Below, in pieces: positions 7,692-16,331 of a stretch of DNA of 64,000 bases. The notes under the pieces are model-generated. The model was not told the origin of the DNA. It worked only from the letters and a program-made list of their open reading frames with translations, and did not search any database. Numbering within the stretch: the stretch's first letter is position 1; each line of letters begins with the position of its first letter. The stretch is from Salinimicrobium sp035607535. Lineage in GTDB: Bacteria; Bacteroidota; Bacteroidia; Flavobacteriales; Flavobacteriaceae. The stretch lies in NCBI RefSeq assembly GCF_035607535.1, contig NZ_JAYDZX010000002.1, forward strand, positions 1 through 64,000. Reading direction: 5' to 3'. The translations under genes were made by a program, and so were the position numbers.

Positions 7692-9590
7692 TTAGTAGGC
7701 TCTTTCCAGACTTCCTTCGTAGAAATTGATAAAAGCACGATTGACTACCCGGTTTCCTCCAAAGGTGGGGTAGTCCCCTGTAAAATACCAGTCTCCAAGG
7801 TTTTTAGGACAAGCCTTGTGAAGGTTTTTGACCGATTGAAAGATGATCTTCACTTCAGCTTTTATGCTTTCATCACTCAGCAGTTCTGCAATCTTGTCCG
7901 AGATCTGTTCATCTGTAAAGGGAGCATAAATCTCTTTGACGAAATTCTGTACTTCCCTGTCGTCAAGGTCTACCTGCTTGCGACATTTCTCATATACCTC
8001 ATCAACTATATGATACTTGTTGCTCTCCTTAAGTAGCTCCAGCGCAGCCTGAAAGGCTACAAGGTTCTCAAGCCTGGCCATATCTATACCATAACAGTCG
8101 GGATAGCGAATTTGTGGTGCAGAGGATACAACTATGATCTTCTTTGGATTGGTGCGGTCCATCATCTTAAGAATACTCTTCTTGAGCGTCGTTCCCCGCA
8201 CAATACTGTCATCAATGATCACAAGGTTATCTTCCGGCCTAACCACTCCGTAGGTCACATCATAGACATGCGCGACAAGATCATCCCTGCTGCTGTCTTC
8301 GGTGATGAAGGTTCTAAGCTTGGCATCCTTGATGGCTATCTTTTCTGTTCTTAAGCGGTGGGCGAGGATCTCCTGCAGGCGTTCATCTGTCAGGGTCTCT
8401 TTCTCAGCAAGGATCGTATCGTTCTTTTGCCTGTTCAATTCGTCCTGGGCTGCCTCCACCATTCCGTAGAAAGAGGTTTCAGCAGTATTCGGAATAAAGG
8501 AAAAGACGGTATTGACTGTATCGTGATCTATGGCTTTAAGCACTTCGGGCATCAAAAGTTTTCCAAGCATTTTGCGCTCGTTGTAGATCTCGGCATCACT
8601 TCCGCGGGAAAAATAAATGCGCTCAAAAGAACAGGCCTTTCTTTCCAAAGGCTCCAGGATCTTTTTTATGCGGACTTCCCCATTCTTCTTCGTGATAATC
8701 GCATGTCCCGGTGGTAACTCCTCCACCTTGTCAAACTCCACGTTAAAAACAGTCTGGATCACAGGCCTTTCAGAAGCTACTACCACGATTTCATCATCTT
8801 TATAGTAATAAGCAGGTCGTATTCCGGCAGGATCCCTTAGCACAAAAGAATCTCCGTGACCCAGAAGTCCGGCCATGGCATAGCCTCCATCCCAGTTCTT
8901 GGCCGATTTCTTCAGGATCTTACTGACCTTGAGTTGCTCGGCGATCAAAGGAGAAGCCTCCACTTTCGAATAGCCTTCGTGCTTTAGTTTTTTATAAAGT
9001 TTCCTCACCTCATCATCCAGAAAGTGACCTATCTTTTCCATTACAGTCACTGTATCGGCCTTTTCTTTCGGATGCTGGCCTAACTCTACCAGATTATTGA
9101 AAAGCTGGTGTACGTTGGTCATGTTGAAGTTTCCGGCAACAATAAGATTTCTGTGCATCCAGTTGTTCTGCCTAAGAAAAGGGTGTACACTTTCCACGCT
9201 GTTCTTCCCAAAGGTACCGTAGCGAACATGACCCAGAAATAACTCACCCAGGTAAGGAATGTGCTTCTTTTGAAGGGCAACATCATCGGCATACTCCGGG
9301 TGCTGCTTGATCTCCTCATTAATGCGGTCATTGATCTGCGCAAATATATCCTGAATAGGTTGGGCAGCATTCGAACGGATACGGCTTATGTAGCGATCGC
9401 CCGGCTGAGTGTTGAGCTTTATGCTTGCGAAGCCGGCACCATCCTGCCCCCGGTTATGCTGCTTCTCCATCATCAGGTACATCTTGTTTACCCCATAAAA
9501 TGCCGTGCCGTACTTTTCCTTGTAGTATTCCAAGGGCTTAAGTAATCGCAGCTGGGCAATTCCACATTCGTGTTTTAAAGCGTCACTCAT
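7692..9590 (-). CDS. purF: Amidophosphoribosyltransferase (class II glutamine amidotransferase)
   Basis: The 632-residue enzyme catalyses the first step of purine synthesis, PRPP plus glutamine to phosphoribosylamine. The N terminus has a short propeptide before Cys9 (MSDALKHE, then CGIA), which should become the catalytic N-terminal cysteine; the Ntn amidotransferase motif QHNRGQDGAG follows. The PRPP-binding loop VIIDDSIVRGTT is in the C-half. The protein is longer than the roughly 500-residue E. coli PurF, as in the long Bacteroidota form. A terminator just upstream separates it from the sugar-kinase gene, so it should have its own promoter. Confidence 0.93.
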   Translation of the reverse strand: MSDALKHECGIAQLRLLKPLEYYKEKYGTAFYGVNKMYLMMEKQHNRGQDGAGFASIKLNTQPGDRYISRIRSNAAQPIQDIFAQINDRINEEIKQHPEYADDVALQKKHIPYLGELFLGHVRYGTFGKNSVESVHPFLRQNNWMHRNLIVAGNFNMTNVHQLFNNLVELGQHPKEKADTVTVMEKIGHFLDDEVRKLYKKLKHEGYSKVEASPLIAEQLKVSKILKKSAKNWDGGYAMAGLLGHGDSFVLRDPAGIRPAYYYKDDEIVVVASERPVIQTVFNVEFDKVEELPPGHAIITKKNGEVRIKKILEPLERKACSFERIYFSRGSDAEIYNERKMLGKLLMPEVLKAIDHDTVNTVFSFIPNTAETSFYGMVEAAQDELNRQKNDTILAEKETLTDERLQEILAHRLRTEKIAIKDAKLRTFITEDSSRDDLVAHVYDVTYGVVRPEDNLVIIDDSIVRGTTLKKSILKMMDRTNPKKIIVVSSAPQIRYPDCYGIDMARLENLVAFQAALELLKESNKYHIVDEVYEKCRKQVDLDDREVQNFVKEIYAPFTDEQISDKIAELLSDESIKAEVKIIFQSVKNLHKACPKNLGDWYFTGDYPTFGGNRVVNRAFINFYEGSLERAY

Positions 9591-9621
9591 ATTTGTTGTT
9601 ATTTGACCCGGTTTTAGTCAC

Positions 9622-9646
9622 AAAAAAAGCCCTGAAATTACAGGGC
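9622..9646 (-). terminator. Rho-independent terminator of the PfkB kinase gene
   Basis: On the minus strand the stem GCCCTG / CAGGGC (9646-9641 with 9634-9629) with loop TAATTT is followed by seven T. It sits 7 bp past the kinase stop and upstream of purF. Confidence 0.85.
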
Positions 9647-9652
9647 GTAGAA

Positions 9653-10576
9653 TTAAGTAAGGTTAATTTGAAACTGTGTTAGTGCTTTAAATTCCTCCAG
9701 GCGATGATGCACATCTTCTTTTGTCAATTCCTGCATTCTTTCGGTCCCAAACTTCTCAACGCAGAAGGAAGCCAGGTTGGATCCAAAGATCACTGCATTC
9801 TTCATGTTTTTGAAAGATATATCGCCCGTGTGTGCTAAGTATCCAGTAAATCCACCGGCAAAAGTATCGCCTGCCCCTGTGGGATCAAAGACCTCTTCAA
9901 GTGGCAAAGCCGGGGCAAAGAAAATTTGCTCTTCATGGAACAACAAGGCCCCATGTTCCCCTTTTTTGATCACTACATATTTTGGTCCCATTTCAGAGAT
10001 CTTTCGGGCTGCTCTTACAAGAGAATATTCTCCTGTGAGCTGTCTAGCCTCCTCATCATTGATCGTAAGAGCATCAACTTTGGCAATTACCTTCATAAGG
10101 TCTTCCCAGGTATTATCCATCCAAAAGTTCATGGTGTCGAGGACAACAAGCTTTGGTCTTTCAATTTGTTCCAGTACACTCAATTGAACAAGAGGGTGAA
10201 GATTTCCCAGCATCACAACATCGGGGGATTTAAATTCCTCTGGCACCACCGGCTTAAAATCGGCCAGTACATTAAGCTGGGTATCCAGGGTGTCCCGGGA
10301 ATTGAGGTCATTATGGTATTTCCCACTCCAGAAGAAAGTTTTTCCTCCTTTTACAATCTCGGTCCCGGTAAGATCAATATTTCTGTCCCTCAAAAGGTCC
10401 AGGTATTCCTGCGGAAAATCTTCCCCTACTACCGAAACAATTGCACTCTTAATGTCGAATTGTGAAGCAGAGAGACCTATATATGTAGCCGCACCGCCAA
10501 GAATTTTGTCTGTTTTACCAAAAGGGGTCTCAATTGCATCAAATGCCACCGTACCCACTATTAATAATTTGTTCAT
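9653..10576 (-). CDS. PfkB/ribokinase-family carbohydrate kinase
   Basis: The 307-residue protein has the ribokinase fold, with an N-terminal GTVAFDAIETPFG start, the GGAATYIG substrate loop and the ATP/anion-hole motif DPTGAGDTFAGG, whose second Asp is the catalytic base. The substrate cannot be told from sequence: sugars, nucleosides and adenosine are all used in this family. It lies next to purine genes (purF, purN), which makes a nucleoside substrate possible but is weak evidence. It is a single-gene unit with its own terminator. Confidence 0.88.
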   Translation of the reverse strand: MNKLLIVGTVAFDAIETPFGKTDKILGGAATYIGLSASQFDIKSAIVSVVGEDFPQEYLDLLRDRNIDLTGTEIVKGGKTFFWSGKYHNDLNSRDTLDTQLNVLADFKPVVPEEFKSPDVVMLGNLHPLVQLSVLEQIERPKLVVLDTMNFWMDNTWEDLMKVIAKVDALTINDEEARQLTGEYSLVRAARKISEMGPKYVVIKKGEHGALLFHEEQIFFAPALPLEEVFDPTGAGDTFAGGFTGYLAHTGDISFKNMKNAVIFGSNLASFCVEKFGTERMQELTKEDVHHRLEEFKALTQFQINLT

Positions 10577-10633
10577 TGGTGTTCTTTAAAAATGAGGTGC
10601 AAATATACGGTTTTGTTTTTCAAGCTTTAATAC

Positions 10634-11116
10634 TCAAAAAAGGCTTTTTGAGTCGTCTTCAAATCCTGTATCGATCAAAAGTTTATTCCCTTTCGAGGCC
10701 TCTACGGCAAGACGGTCACAGCGTTCATTTTGTGGATGCTCATTATGACCTTTGATCCATTTGAACTTCACTTTGTGCTTGCGGTATTCTTTAAGGAATT
10801 CGATCCACAGGTCTACATTCTTTCGATCTTTAAAACCTTTTTTTTCCCAGTTGAAGACCCAGCCTTTTTCGACTGCATCGGCAACATATTTGGAATCTGT
10901 AAAGACTGTCGCAGTGGTGTCGGGGTTTTTTAGCTTTTTTAAAGCTTCTATAACTGCCAGCAGCTCCATGCGGTTATTGGTGGTGTGTTTATAGCCTTTG
11001 GAAAATTCCTTGAAGTATGGTTTACCTACCCACTCCATCACAATTCCATATCCTCCCGGTCCCGGGTTTCCTCTGGCAGCACCGTCTGTATATATATGTA
11101 CTTGTGGCCTATGCAT
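10634..11116 (-). CDS. rnhA: Ribonuclease HI
   Basis: This 160-residue enzyme cleaves the RNA strand of RNA/DNA hybrids. The catalytic residues are all visible: Asp11 (IYTDGAARGNPG), Glu51 (NNRMELLAV), Asp74 (VFTDSKYV), His124 (KGHNEH) and Asp134 (RCDRLA). It has the bacterial length and lacks an N-terminal hybrid-binding domain. Its ATG at 11116 lies inside the end of purN (8-bp overlap), so the two should be translationally coupled. Confidence 0.95.
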   Translation of the reverse strand: MHRPQVHIYTDGAARGNPGPGGYGIVMEWVGKPYFKEFSKGYKHTTNNRMELLAVIEALKKLKNPDTTATVFTDSKYVADAVEKGWVFNWEKKGFKDRKNVDLWIEFLKEYRKHKVKFKWIKGHNEHPQNERCDRLAVEASKGNKLLIDTGFEDDSKSLF

Positions 11117-11711
11117 CTTCTGAAGCGAATAACAGTTTTTCGATCACCTTCGGAAAATGTTCATATTCCAGTTCATGGACCTTAGCTGCAATATCCTCAA
11201 CTTTATCCCCGGGCTCAATTTCTGTGGTAGCCTGAAAGATAAGCTCTCCCTCGTCATATTTATCATTTACAAAATGAATACTTATGCCTGTCTTGATTTC
11301 TTTCTGCTCTAAAATTGCTTTATGGACGTTCATGCCATACATGCCTTTTCCGCCGTACTTTGGCAGGAGGGCGGGATGTATATTGATTACCTTGTTAGGA
11401 AAGCATTTGAGGATCTTTTTTGGGAATATCCATAAAAATCCGGCGAGGACGATAAGATCGGGTTTCATATCCTTCAGCAGGTGAAGAACATCATCACTGT
11501 CGTACAGCGCTTCCCGGTCAAAATGCAGTGCCTTTACATCCAGATCATGAGCCCTGCGCAATACCTTTGCGGTACGGTTGTTCGAAAAAACAGCCATCAC
11601 CCTGGCAGAGCCGGTATTCCGGAAGTATTTAATGATATTTTCGGCATTGGAACCATTGCCCGAGGCAAAGATCACAATATTCTTTTTTTCTGAATTTTGG
11701 CTGGTTGGCAA
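11109..11711 (-). CDS. purN: Phosphoribosylglycinamide formyltransferase
   Basis: The 200-residue GAR transformylase uses 10-formyl-THF in purine synthesis. The N-terminal loop ASGNGSNAENI, the catalytic Asn and His in INIHPALLPKYGG and the Asp in HFVNDKYDEGE are all present. No ATG fits: the reading frame opens after a TAA and the best start is a TTG at 11711, giving MPTSQNSEKKNIVIFASG. It is followed by rnhA with overlap and diverges from acpP-fabF. Confidence 0.92.
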   Translation of the reverse strand: MPTSQNSEKKNIVIFASGNGSNAENIIKYFRNTGSARVMAVFSNNRTAKVLRRAHDLDVKALHFDREALYDSDDVLHLLKDMKPDLIVLAGFLWIFPKKILKCFPNKVINIHPALLPKYGGKGMYGMNVHKAILEQKEIKTGISIHFVNDKYDEGELIFQATTEIEPGDKVEDIAAKVHELEYEHFPKVIEKLLFASEDA

Positions 11712-11821
11712 GAGATAGGTCTTAACAATTATTAGCAGGTAAAAATACTGGCTTTAGCTGGAAATTGATTAATTTACATTCACATTTTTAAAGTAAAAAC
11801 AGGTTTTAAAATAAAGTTTTT

Positions 11822-11829
11822 TATTTTTG
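11822..11829 (+). promoter_or_regulatory. -7 box of the acpP-fabF promoter
   Basis: TATTTTTG matches the Bacteroidota primary-sigma -7 consensus TAnnTTTG exactly and lies 30 bp before the acpP ATG. No clear TTTG stands at the usual -33 spacing; the upstream bases are AT-rich. Confidence 0.65.
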
Positions 11830-11859
11830 CCACTTAATTTAAAATTAAAAATACAAGTT

Positions 11860-12096
11860 ATGTCAGACATTGCATCAAGAGTAAAAGCGATTATCGTTGA
11901 CAAATTAGGAGTTGACGAGAACGAAGTAGTAAACGAAGCTAGCTTCACCAACGACTTGGGCGCTGATTCATTAGACACTGTAGAGTTGATCATGGAGTTC
12001 GAGAAAGAATTCGATATCCAGATCCCAGACGATCAGGCAGAAAATATTGCTACTGTTGGTCAGGCAATCTCTTATATTGAAGACGCAAAGAAATAA
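11860..12096 (+). CDS. acpP: Acyl carrier protein
   Basis: The 78-residue acidic protein carries growing fatty acyl chains. The phosphopantetheine site is Ser37 in LGADSLDTVEL. The frame stays open back to a TTG at 11827, but that lies in the promoter; the ATG at 11860 gives the standard MSDIASRVKAII start. It is the first gene of the fatty-acid operon, 17 bp before fabF. Confidence 0.97.
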   Translation: MSDIASRVKAIIVDKLGVDENEVVNEASFTNDLGADSLDTVELIMEFEKEFDIQIPDDQAENIATVGQAISYIEDAKK

Positions 12097-12113
12097 AAAA
12101 GTAACATATCCTT

Positions 12114-13367
12114 ATGGAGTTAAAGCGAGTTGTAGTCACTGGATTAGGTGCCCTTACCCCAATTGGTAACAATATTGAAGAATATTGGGAAGGGTTGGTA
12201 AATGGAAAAAGCGGGTCGGCACCCATTACTTATTTCGATACCGAGAAATTCAAAACTAAATTCGCTTGCGAGATCAAGAACTTCAAAGTTGAAGACTATT
12301 TTGATCGCAAAGAAGCCAGGAAACTTGATAAGTTCGCTCAGTATGCTTTGGTAGCTTCAGATGAGGCTATCAAGGATTCGGAGCTCGATCTTGACACCAT
12401 TGATAAACTTCGAGTTGGAGTCATCTGGGGTGCCGGGATTGGAGGTCTTGAGACTTTTCAGGATGAGGTTTTAGCATACGGAAAAGGTGACGGAACCCCA
12501 CGGTTCAACCCTTTCTTTATTCCAAAAATGATCGCGGATATTGCTCCCGGAAACATTTCCATAAAACATGGATTCATGGGCCCTAACTATACTACGGTTT
12601 CGGCTTGTGCATCTGCGGCAAATGCACTTATTGATGCTCTTAACTACATTAGGTTAGGGCATAGTGATGTAATTGTCACAGGAGGTTCCGAAGCAGCCGT
12701 TGCTCCTGCAGGTATGGGTGGATTTAATGCCATGCATGCCCTTTCAACCAGAAATGAAAGCCCCGAAACTGCGTCAAGACCTTTTGATGCAACACGTGAC
12801 GGATTTGTTTTGGGAGAAGGTTCAGGTGCTCTTATCCTTGAGGAATATGAGCATGCTAAAGCCAGGGGAGCAAAGATCTATGCTGAAGTTCTTGGCGGCG
12901 GATTATCTTCTGATGCGCATCACATGACCGCACCACATCCCGAAGGGATTGGAGTTGTCGCTGTAATGGAGAACTGCCTTAAGAATGCAGGACTTAAGCC
13001 TGAAGATGTAGACCATATCAATACCCACGGAACATCTACCCCTCTTGGTGACGTGGCCGAACTCAAGGCCATTAAAAAAGTGTTTGGTGAGCATGCAAAG
13101 AATATAAACATCAACTCCACAAAATCCATGACCGGTCACCTGCTGGGTGCAGCCGGGGCGGTAGAAGCCATTGCTTCCATACTTGCCATGAAGCATGGAG
13201 TGGTGCCGCCTACTATCAACCATAAAGTAGCCGATGAAAATATTGATCCGCAGCTTAATCTTACCCTCAATGAGGCGCAGAAGCGTGACGTGAAAGTTGC
13301 AATGAGCAACACCTTTGGTTTTGGAGGGCATAATGCCTGCGTACTCTTCAAAAAGCTGGACGAATAA
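12114..13367 (+). CDS. fabF: Beta-ketoacyl-ACP synthase II
   Basis: The 417-residue condensing enzyme elongates acyl-ACP with malonyl-ACP. The thiolase-fold catalytic triad is complete: Cys165 in VSACASAANA, His305 in NTHGTSTPLGD and His342 in SMTGHLLGAAG. Length is normal for FabF. It follows acpP directly and precedes rnc by 7 bp, although a terminator hairpin lies just inside rnc. Confidence 0.97.
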   Translation: MELKRVVVTGLGALTPIGNNIEEYWEGLVNGKSGSAPITYFDTEKFKTKFACEIKNFKVEDYFDRKEARKLDKFAQYALVASDEAIKDSELDLDTIDKLRVGVIWGAGIGGLETFQDEVLAYGKGDGTPRFNPFFIPKMIADIAPGNISIKHGFMGPNYTTVSACASAANALIDALNYIRLGHSDVIVTGGSEAAVAPAGMGGFNAMHALSTRNESPETASRPFDATRDGFVLGEGSGALILEEYEHAKARGAKIYAEVLGGGLSSDAHHMTAPHPEGIGVVAVMENCLKNAGLKPEDVDHINTHGTSTPLGDVAELKAIKKVFGEHAKNININSTKSMTGHLLGAAGAVEAIASILAMKHGVVPPTINHKVADENIDPQLNLTLNEAQKRDVKVAMSNTFGFGGHNACVLFKKLDE

Positions 13368-13374
13368 AACATCC

Positions 13375-14112
13375 ATGAGTGTTATTAGAAACATATTAAA
13401 TTCCCGCTCCTCCAGAGGCGGGAATTTTTTTGTGGAGTTAACAAAGATCATGGGCTTCAAACCCAGGAACATTTCCCACTATAAAAAAGCCTTTACCCAC
13501 AGGTCTCTTAATCAAAAAGATTCCGAAGGAAATGCCATTAACTTTGAAAGAATGGAATTTCTTGGGGATGCTATGCTAAGCGCAGTGATCGCCTCCCATT
13601 TATTCAATGAAGTTCCCGGGGGCAATGAAGGTTACTTAACCAAAATGCGCTCAAAGATCGTAAGTCGAAAGCACCTTAATGAACTTGGGAAGGATCTGGA
13701 TTTGATAAAGCACATCCAAACCAATATTCCTACCGAGCAGTTTGGCACAAATATTCACGGCAATCTCTTTGAGGCACTTATTGGTGCTATTTATCTTGAT
13801 CGCGGGTACAGGTATGTCAAAAAGTTCATTTATGAGCGGGTGATCGATCCTTATGTTGATATTGAGCAACTTGAAGGCACTGTGATAAGTTATAAAGGCT
13901 TATTGATCGAATGGTGCCAAAAAGAGAAGAAAGACTTCAATTATGAGATCTATGAAGATACGGGTAAAGATGAACTTAAACATTTTGCCGTAAAACTTAG
14001 AATTGAAGACAGAGTTGTAGCGAAGGCCCGCGCTACCTCTAAGAAAAAGGCTGAAGAAAAAGCTTCCAAAAGAGCCTACTACGCCCTGCAGAATAAAATA
14101 GTACCTTCTTAA
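13375..14112 (+). CDS. rnc: Ribonuclease III
   Basis: The 245-residue enzyme cuts double-stranded RNA in rRNA and mRNA processing. An RNase III domain covers about residues 20-165 with the signature ERMEFLGDAML (Glu61, Asp65) and a second metal site at Glu133 in HGNLFEALIGAIYLD; Asn130 stands where many homologues have Asp. A double-stranded RNA-binding domain forms the last 70 residues. The frame is open further upstream inside fabF, but the ATG at 13375 gives the N terminus MSVIRNILNSRS, typical of the group as far as I recall. A terminator-like hairpin lies within codons 8-19. Confidence 0.93.
   Translation: MSVIRNILNSRSSRGGNFFVELTKIMGFKPRNISHYKKAFTHRSLNQKDSEGNAINFERMEFLGDAMLSAVIASHLFNEVPGGNEGYLTKMRSKIVSRKHLNELGKDLDLIKHIQTNIPTEQFGTNIHGNLFEALIGAIYLDRGYRYVKKFIYERVIDPYVDIEQLEGTVISYKGLLIEWCQKEKKDFNYEIYEDTGKDELKHFAVKLRIEDRVVAKARATSKKKAEEKASKRAYYALQNKIVPS
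13398..13431 (+). terminator. Terminator-type hairpin inside the 5' coding part of rnc
   Basis: A 10-bp perfect stem AAATTCCCGC (13398-13407) / GCGGGAATTT (13418-13427) is followed by T7. It has every mark of an intrinsic terminator for acpP-fabF, yet it lies 23 bp inside the rnc reading frame. It could stop most fabF transcripts or act as a control hairpin for rnc. Confidence 0.75.
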
Positions 14113-14182
14113 GAATATAGCAGAAACTACAACGTTTTCGTAACATATTCTGAAAATATAGCCCAAAATTACGATTTTCTGC

Positions 14183-14201
14183 GGTACAATCTGTACCTTT
14201 A
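14183..14201 (+). promoter_or_regulatory. Palindrome overlapping the putative -7 box before the IPExxxVDY-pyk pair
   Basis: GGTACA-ATC-TGTACC (14183-14197) is a perfect inverted repeat. Its right arm runs into TACCTTTA (14194-14201), a near match to TAnnTTTG, 20 bp before the ATG at 14221. A regulator bound here would cover the promoter. Confidence 0.5.
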
Positions 14202-14220
14202 ACCTTCGATTTAGAAATAT

Positions 14221-14709
14221 ATGCCGGCGCATAAACTGGTCTTAGATGAAGTTTTTGAACAGCCCTATAAGCTTTTTGCTATACATTCTTCGGTTGAAGA
14301 GTATAAACTGGCTTACCTGTTGAACAAGCATTTAAACCTAAAGCTGGCCAGAACACCAAAAGACATAGATCTACACAAGGGTTCAGAAAATGCGTTTTTT
14401 GCCCATTTTTATTTTGAAGATCTGCAAAAATATTGCACCTATCACCTGGTGAGCAACGTTGCCCGGGAGGAAGGAATGTCGGGTTCGGGTGGAGATTCTC
14501 TTTTTTTTGGAGAACAACTGGCTGTCAAAAAATCATTTTTATTACCGGAATTTAAGCAGGTAGACTACTTAGTGAAGATCGAAGATGAACTGGATGCGGT
14601 ATCCGAAAAGATGCTCACTGCCAGGATCATGGAGATCCCACAGGTATCTACTGCCTATGCGATCGATCTGGATCGAGTAAAATCAAAAGAAAATTTAATT
14701 TTTGAATAA
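14221..14709 (+). CDS. IPExxxVDY family protein
   Basis: The 162-residue protein belongs to a small Bacteroidota family named for a short motif, present here as LPEFKQVDY around residues 110-118. No catalytic site or membrane segment is visible and the function is unknown. Genes of this family commonly stand directly before pyruvate kinase; here the pyk ATG follows the stop codon without a gap, so translation of the two is probably coupled. It could be a regulator or stabiliser of pyruvate kinase, but that is only inference from position. Confidence 0.82.
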   Translation: MPAHKLVLDEVFEQPYKLFAIHSSVEEYKLAYLLNKHLNLKLARTPKDIDLHKGSENAFFAHFYFEDLQKYCTYHLVSNVAREEGMSGSGGDSLFFGEQLAVKKSFLLPEFKQVDYLVKIEDELDAVSEKMLTARIMEIPQVSTAYAIDLDRVKSKENLIFE

Positions 14710-16140
14710 ATGCCGAATACGAAAAAGACCAAAATAGTGGCCACTCTTGGCCCGGCCACAAGTTCTAAAGACGTTCTAAGAGATATGATGCAGGCAGGTG
14801 TAAACGTGTTTCGTATCAATTTCTCCCATGCCAACTATGAGGATGTAAAGCAAAGGATAGATCTAATTAGAGAACTAAACGAGGAACACAATTATACTAC
14901 CGCAATTCTTGCCGACCTTCAAGGCCCAAAGCTGCGGGTTGGGAAAATGAAGGAAGAGGTTGTAGTGAGCAAAGGGGATGAGATAACTTTTGCTACAGGA
15001 GAGGAGTTCGAAGGAACTTCTTCCAGGGTTTACATGAATTACGACCAGTTTCCTCAAGATGTCAAGGCAGGAGAAAGAATTCTTCTGGATGATGGTAAGC
15101 TCATTTTTGAAGTGGTAAGCACCAATAAAAAAGATGAGGTTTTGGCAAAAGTAATCCAGGGAGGTCCTTTAAGATCAAAAAAAGGGGTAAATCTTCCCAA
15201 TACAAAGATCTCCCTTCCGGCGCTTACCGAAAAAGATGTGCAGGATGCGATCTTTGCGGTGAAGCAGGATGTTGACTGGATCGCTCTTTCGTTCGTGAGA
15301 AACAGTGATGACCTTATAGAGCTTCAGAATCTAATAAAGGAACACACAGATCATAAGATCCCTATCATTGCCAAGATCGAAAAACCGGAAGGAGTTGACA
15401 ATATTGATAAGATCGTTGCTTATTGTGACGGACTCATGGTAGCACGTGGGGACCTTGGAGTTGAGATCCCGGCGCAGGAAGTTCCGCTTATTCAGAAGCA
15501 ATTAGTGCTTAAAGCGAAAAAAGCGAGAATTCCGGTGATCATTGCAACTCAAATGATGGAAACCATGATTACCAGTCTTACTCCAACAAGAGCAGAAGTG
15601 AATGATGTGGCAAACTCTGTTATGGACGGAGCCGATGCTGTGATGCTTAGTGGGGAAACTTCGGTAGGTAATTATCCGGTGCAGGTTATCGAGAAGATGA
15701 GCCAAATCATTCTTAGCGTGGAAAACTCTCCGCTCATAAAGGTTCCGCATGAACCACCACATGTGCGTACAAAAAGATACATCACCAAATCCATCTGTTA
15801 TCACGCAGCTCACATGGCTAACGAGATCAAAGCGCAGGCCATTTGCACCCTTACCAATAGTGGTTATACCGCTTTCCAGATCTCTGCCTGGAGACCGGAG
15901 TCAAATATTCTCGTCTTCACCTCCAACAAAAGGATCCTTAATCAATTAAGTCTGCTTTGGGGAGTGAGAGCGTTTTATTACGATAAGATGGTGAGTACAG
16001 ACGAAACCATCGATGATATCAACAGGATCGCTACAGAATATAAATTCGTAGAAAAAGGTGATTTTACGATCAACCTGGCGGCAATGCCTATCACCAATAA
16101 AGGAATGGTGAACACGCTACGTATTTCTGAAATTGAGTAG
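14710..16140 (+). CDS. pyk: Pyruvate kinase
   Basis: The 476-residue glycolytic enzyme converts phosphoenolpyruvate and ADP to pyruvate and ATP. It begins KTKIVATLGPATSS and carries the active-site segment IPIIAKIEKPEGVDNID, with the catalytic Lys, plus MVARGDLGVEIP and GADAVMLSGETSVGNYP. The C-terminal domain (about 350-476) is the usual regulatory fold. The start codon touches the preceding stop codon. A strong terminator follows. Confidence 0.97.
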   Translation: MPNTKKTKIVATLGPATSSKDVLRDMMQAGVNVFRINFSHANYEDVKQRIDLIRELNEEHNYTTAILADLQGPKLRVGKMKEEVVVSKGDEITFATGEEFEGTSSRVYMNYDQFPQDVKAGERILLDDGKLIFEVVSTNKKDEVLAKVIQGGPLRSKKGVNLPNTKISLPALTEKDVQDAIFAVKQDVDWIALSFVRNSDDLIELQNLIKEHTDHKIPIIAKIEKPEGVDNIDKIVAYCDGLMVARGDLGVEIPAQEVPLIQKQLVLKAKKARIPVIIATQMMETMITSLTPTRAEVNDVANSVMDGADAVMLSGETSVGNYPVQVIEKMSQIILSVENSPLIKVPHEPPHVRTKRYITKSICYHAAHMANEIKAQAICTLTNSGYTAFQISAWRPESNILVFTSNKRILNQLSLLWGVRAFYYDKMVSTDETIDDINRIATEYKFVEKGDFTINLAAMPITNKGMVNTLRISEIE

Positions 16141-16173
16141 ATATCAGATCTTAGACTTGAGTTCTGAGATAAT

Positions 16174-16209
16174 AAAAAAGCCACAGGGACAAGCTCTTTG
16201 TGGCTTTTT
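16174..16209 (+). terminator. Rho-independent terminator of pyk
   Basis: AAAAAAGCCACA (16174-16185) pairs with TGTGGCTTTTT (16199-16209) across a 13-nt loop. The T-run serves plus-strand transcription; the A-run would also allow use from the convergent dinB side. Confidence 0.85.
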
Positions 16210-16241
16210 CTTTTTCTGAATTTGCCACCTGCAACGTGTTG

Positions 16242-16311
16242 ACCCGCAACCCGCAACCCGCAACATCTTATTTTAAACTGGTCCTGACTCTTGATTCTTG
16301 GCTCTTGACTC
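16242..16311. repeat. Two short tandem-repeat tracts between pyk and dinB
   Basis: Three copies of the 7-mer CCCGCAA lie at 16243-16263, and an imperfect tract of CTCTTGATT-like units at 16284-16311. Both sit in the space between convergent gene ends and look like slippage-prone intergenic repeats. Confidence 0.55.
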
Positions 16312-16331
16312 TAATAGCAGAGCGATCATAT

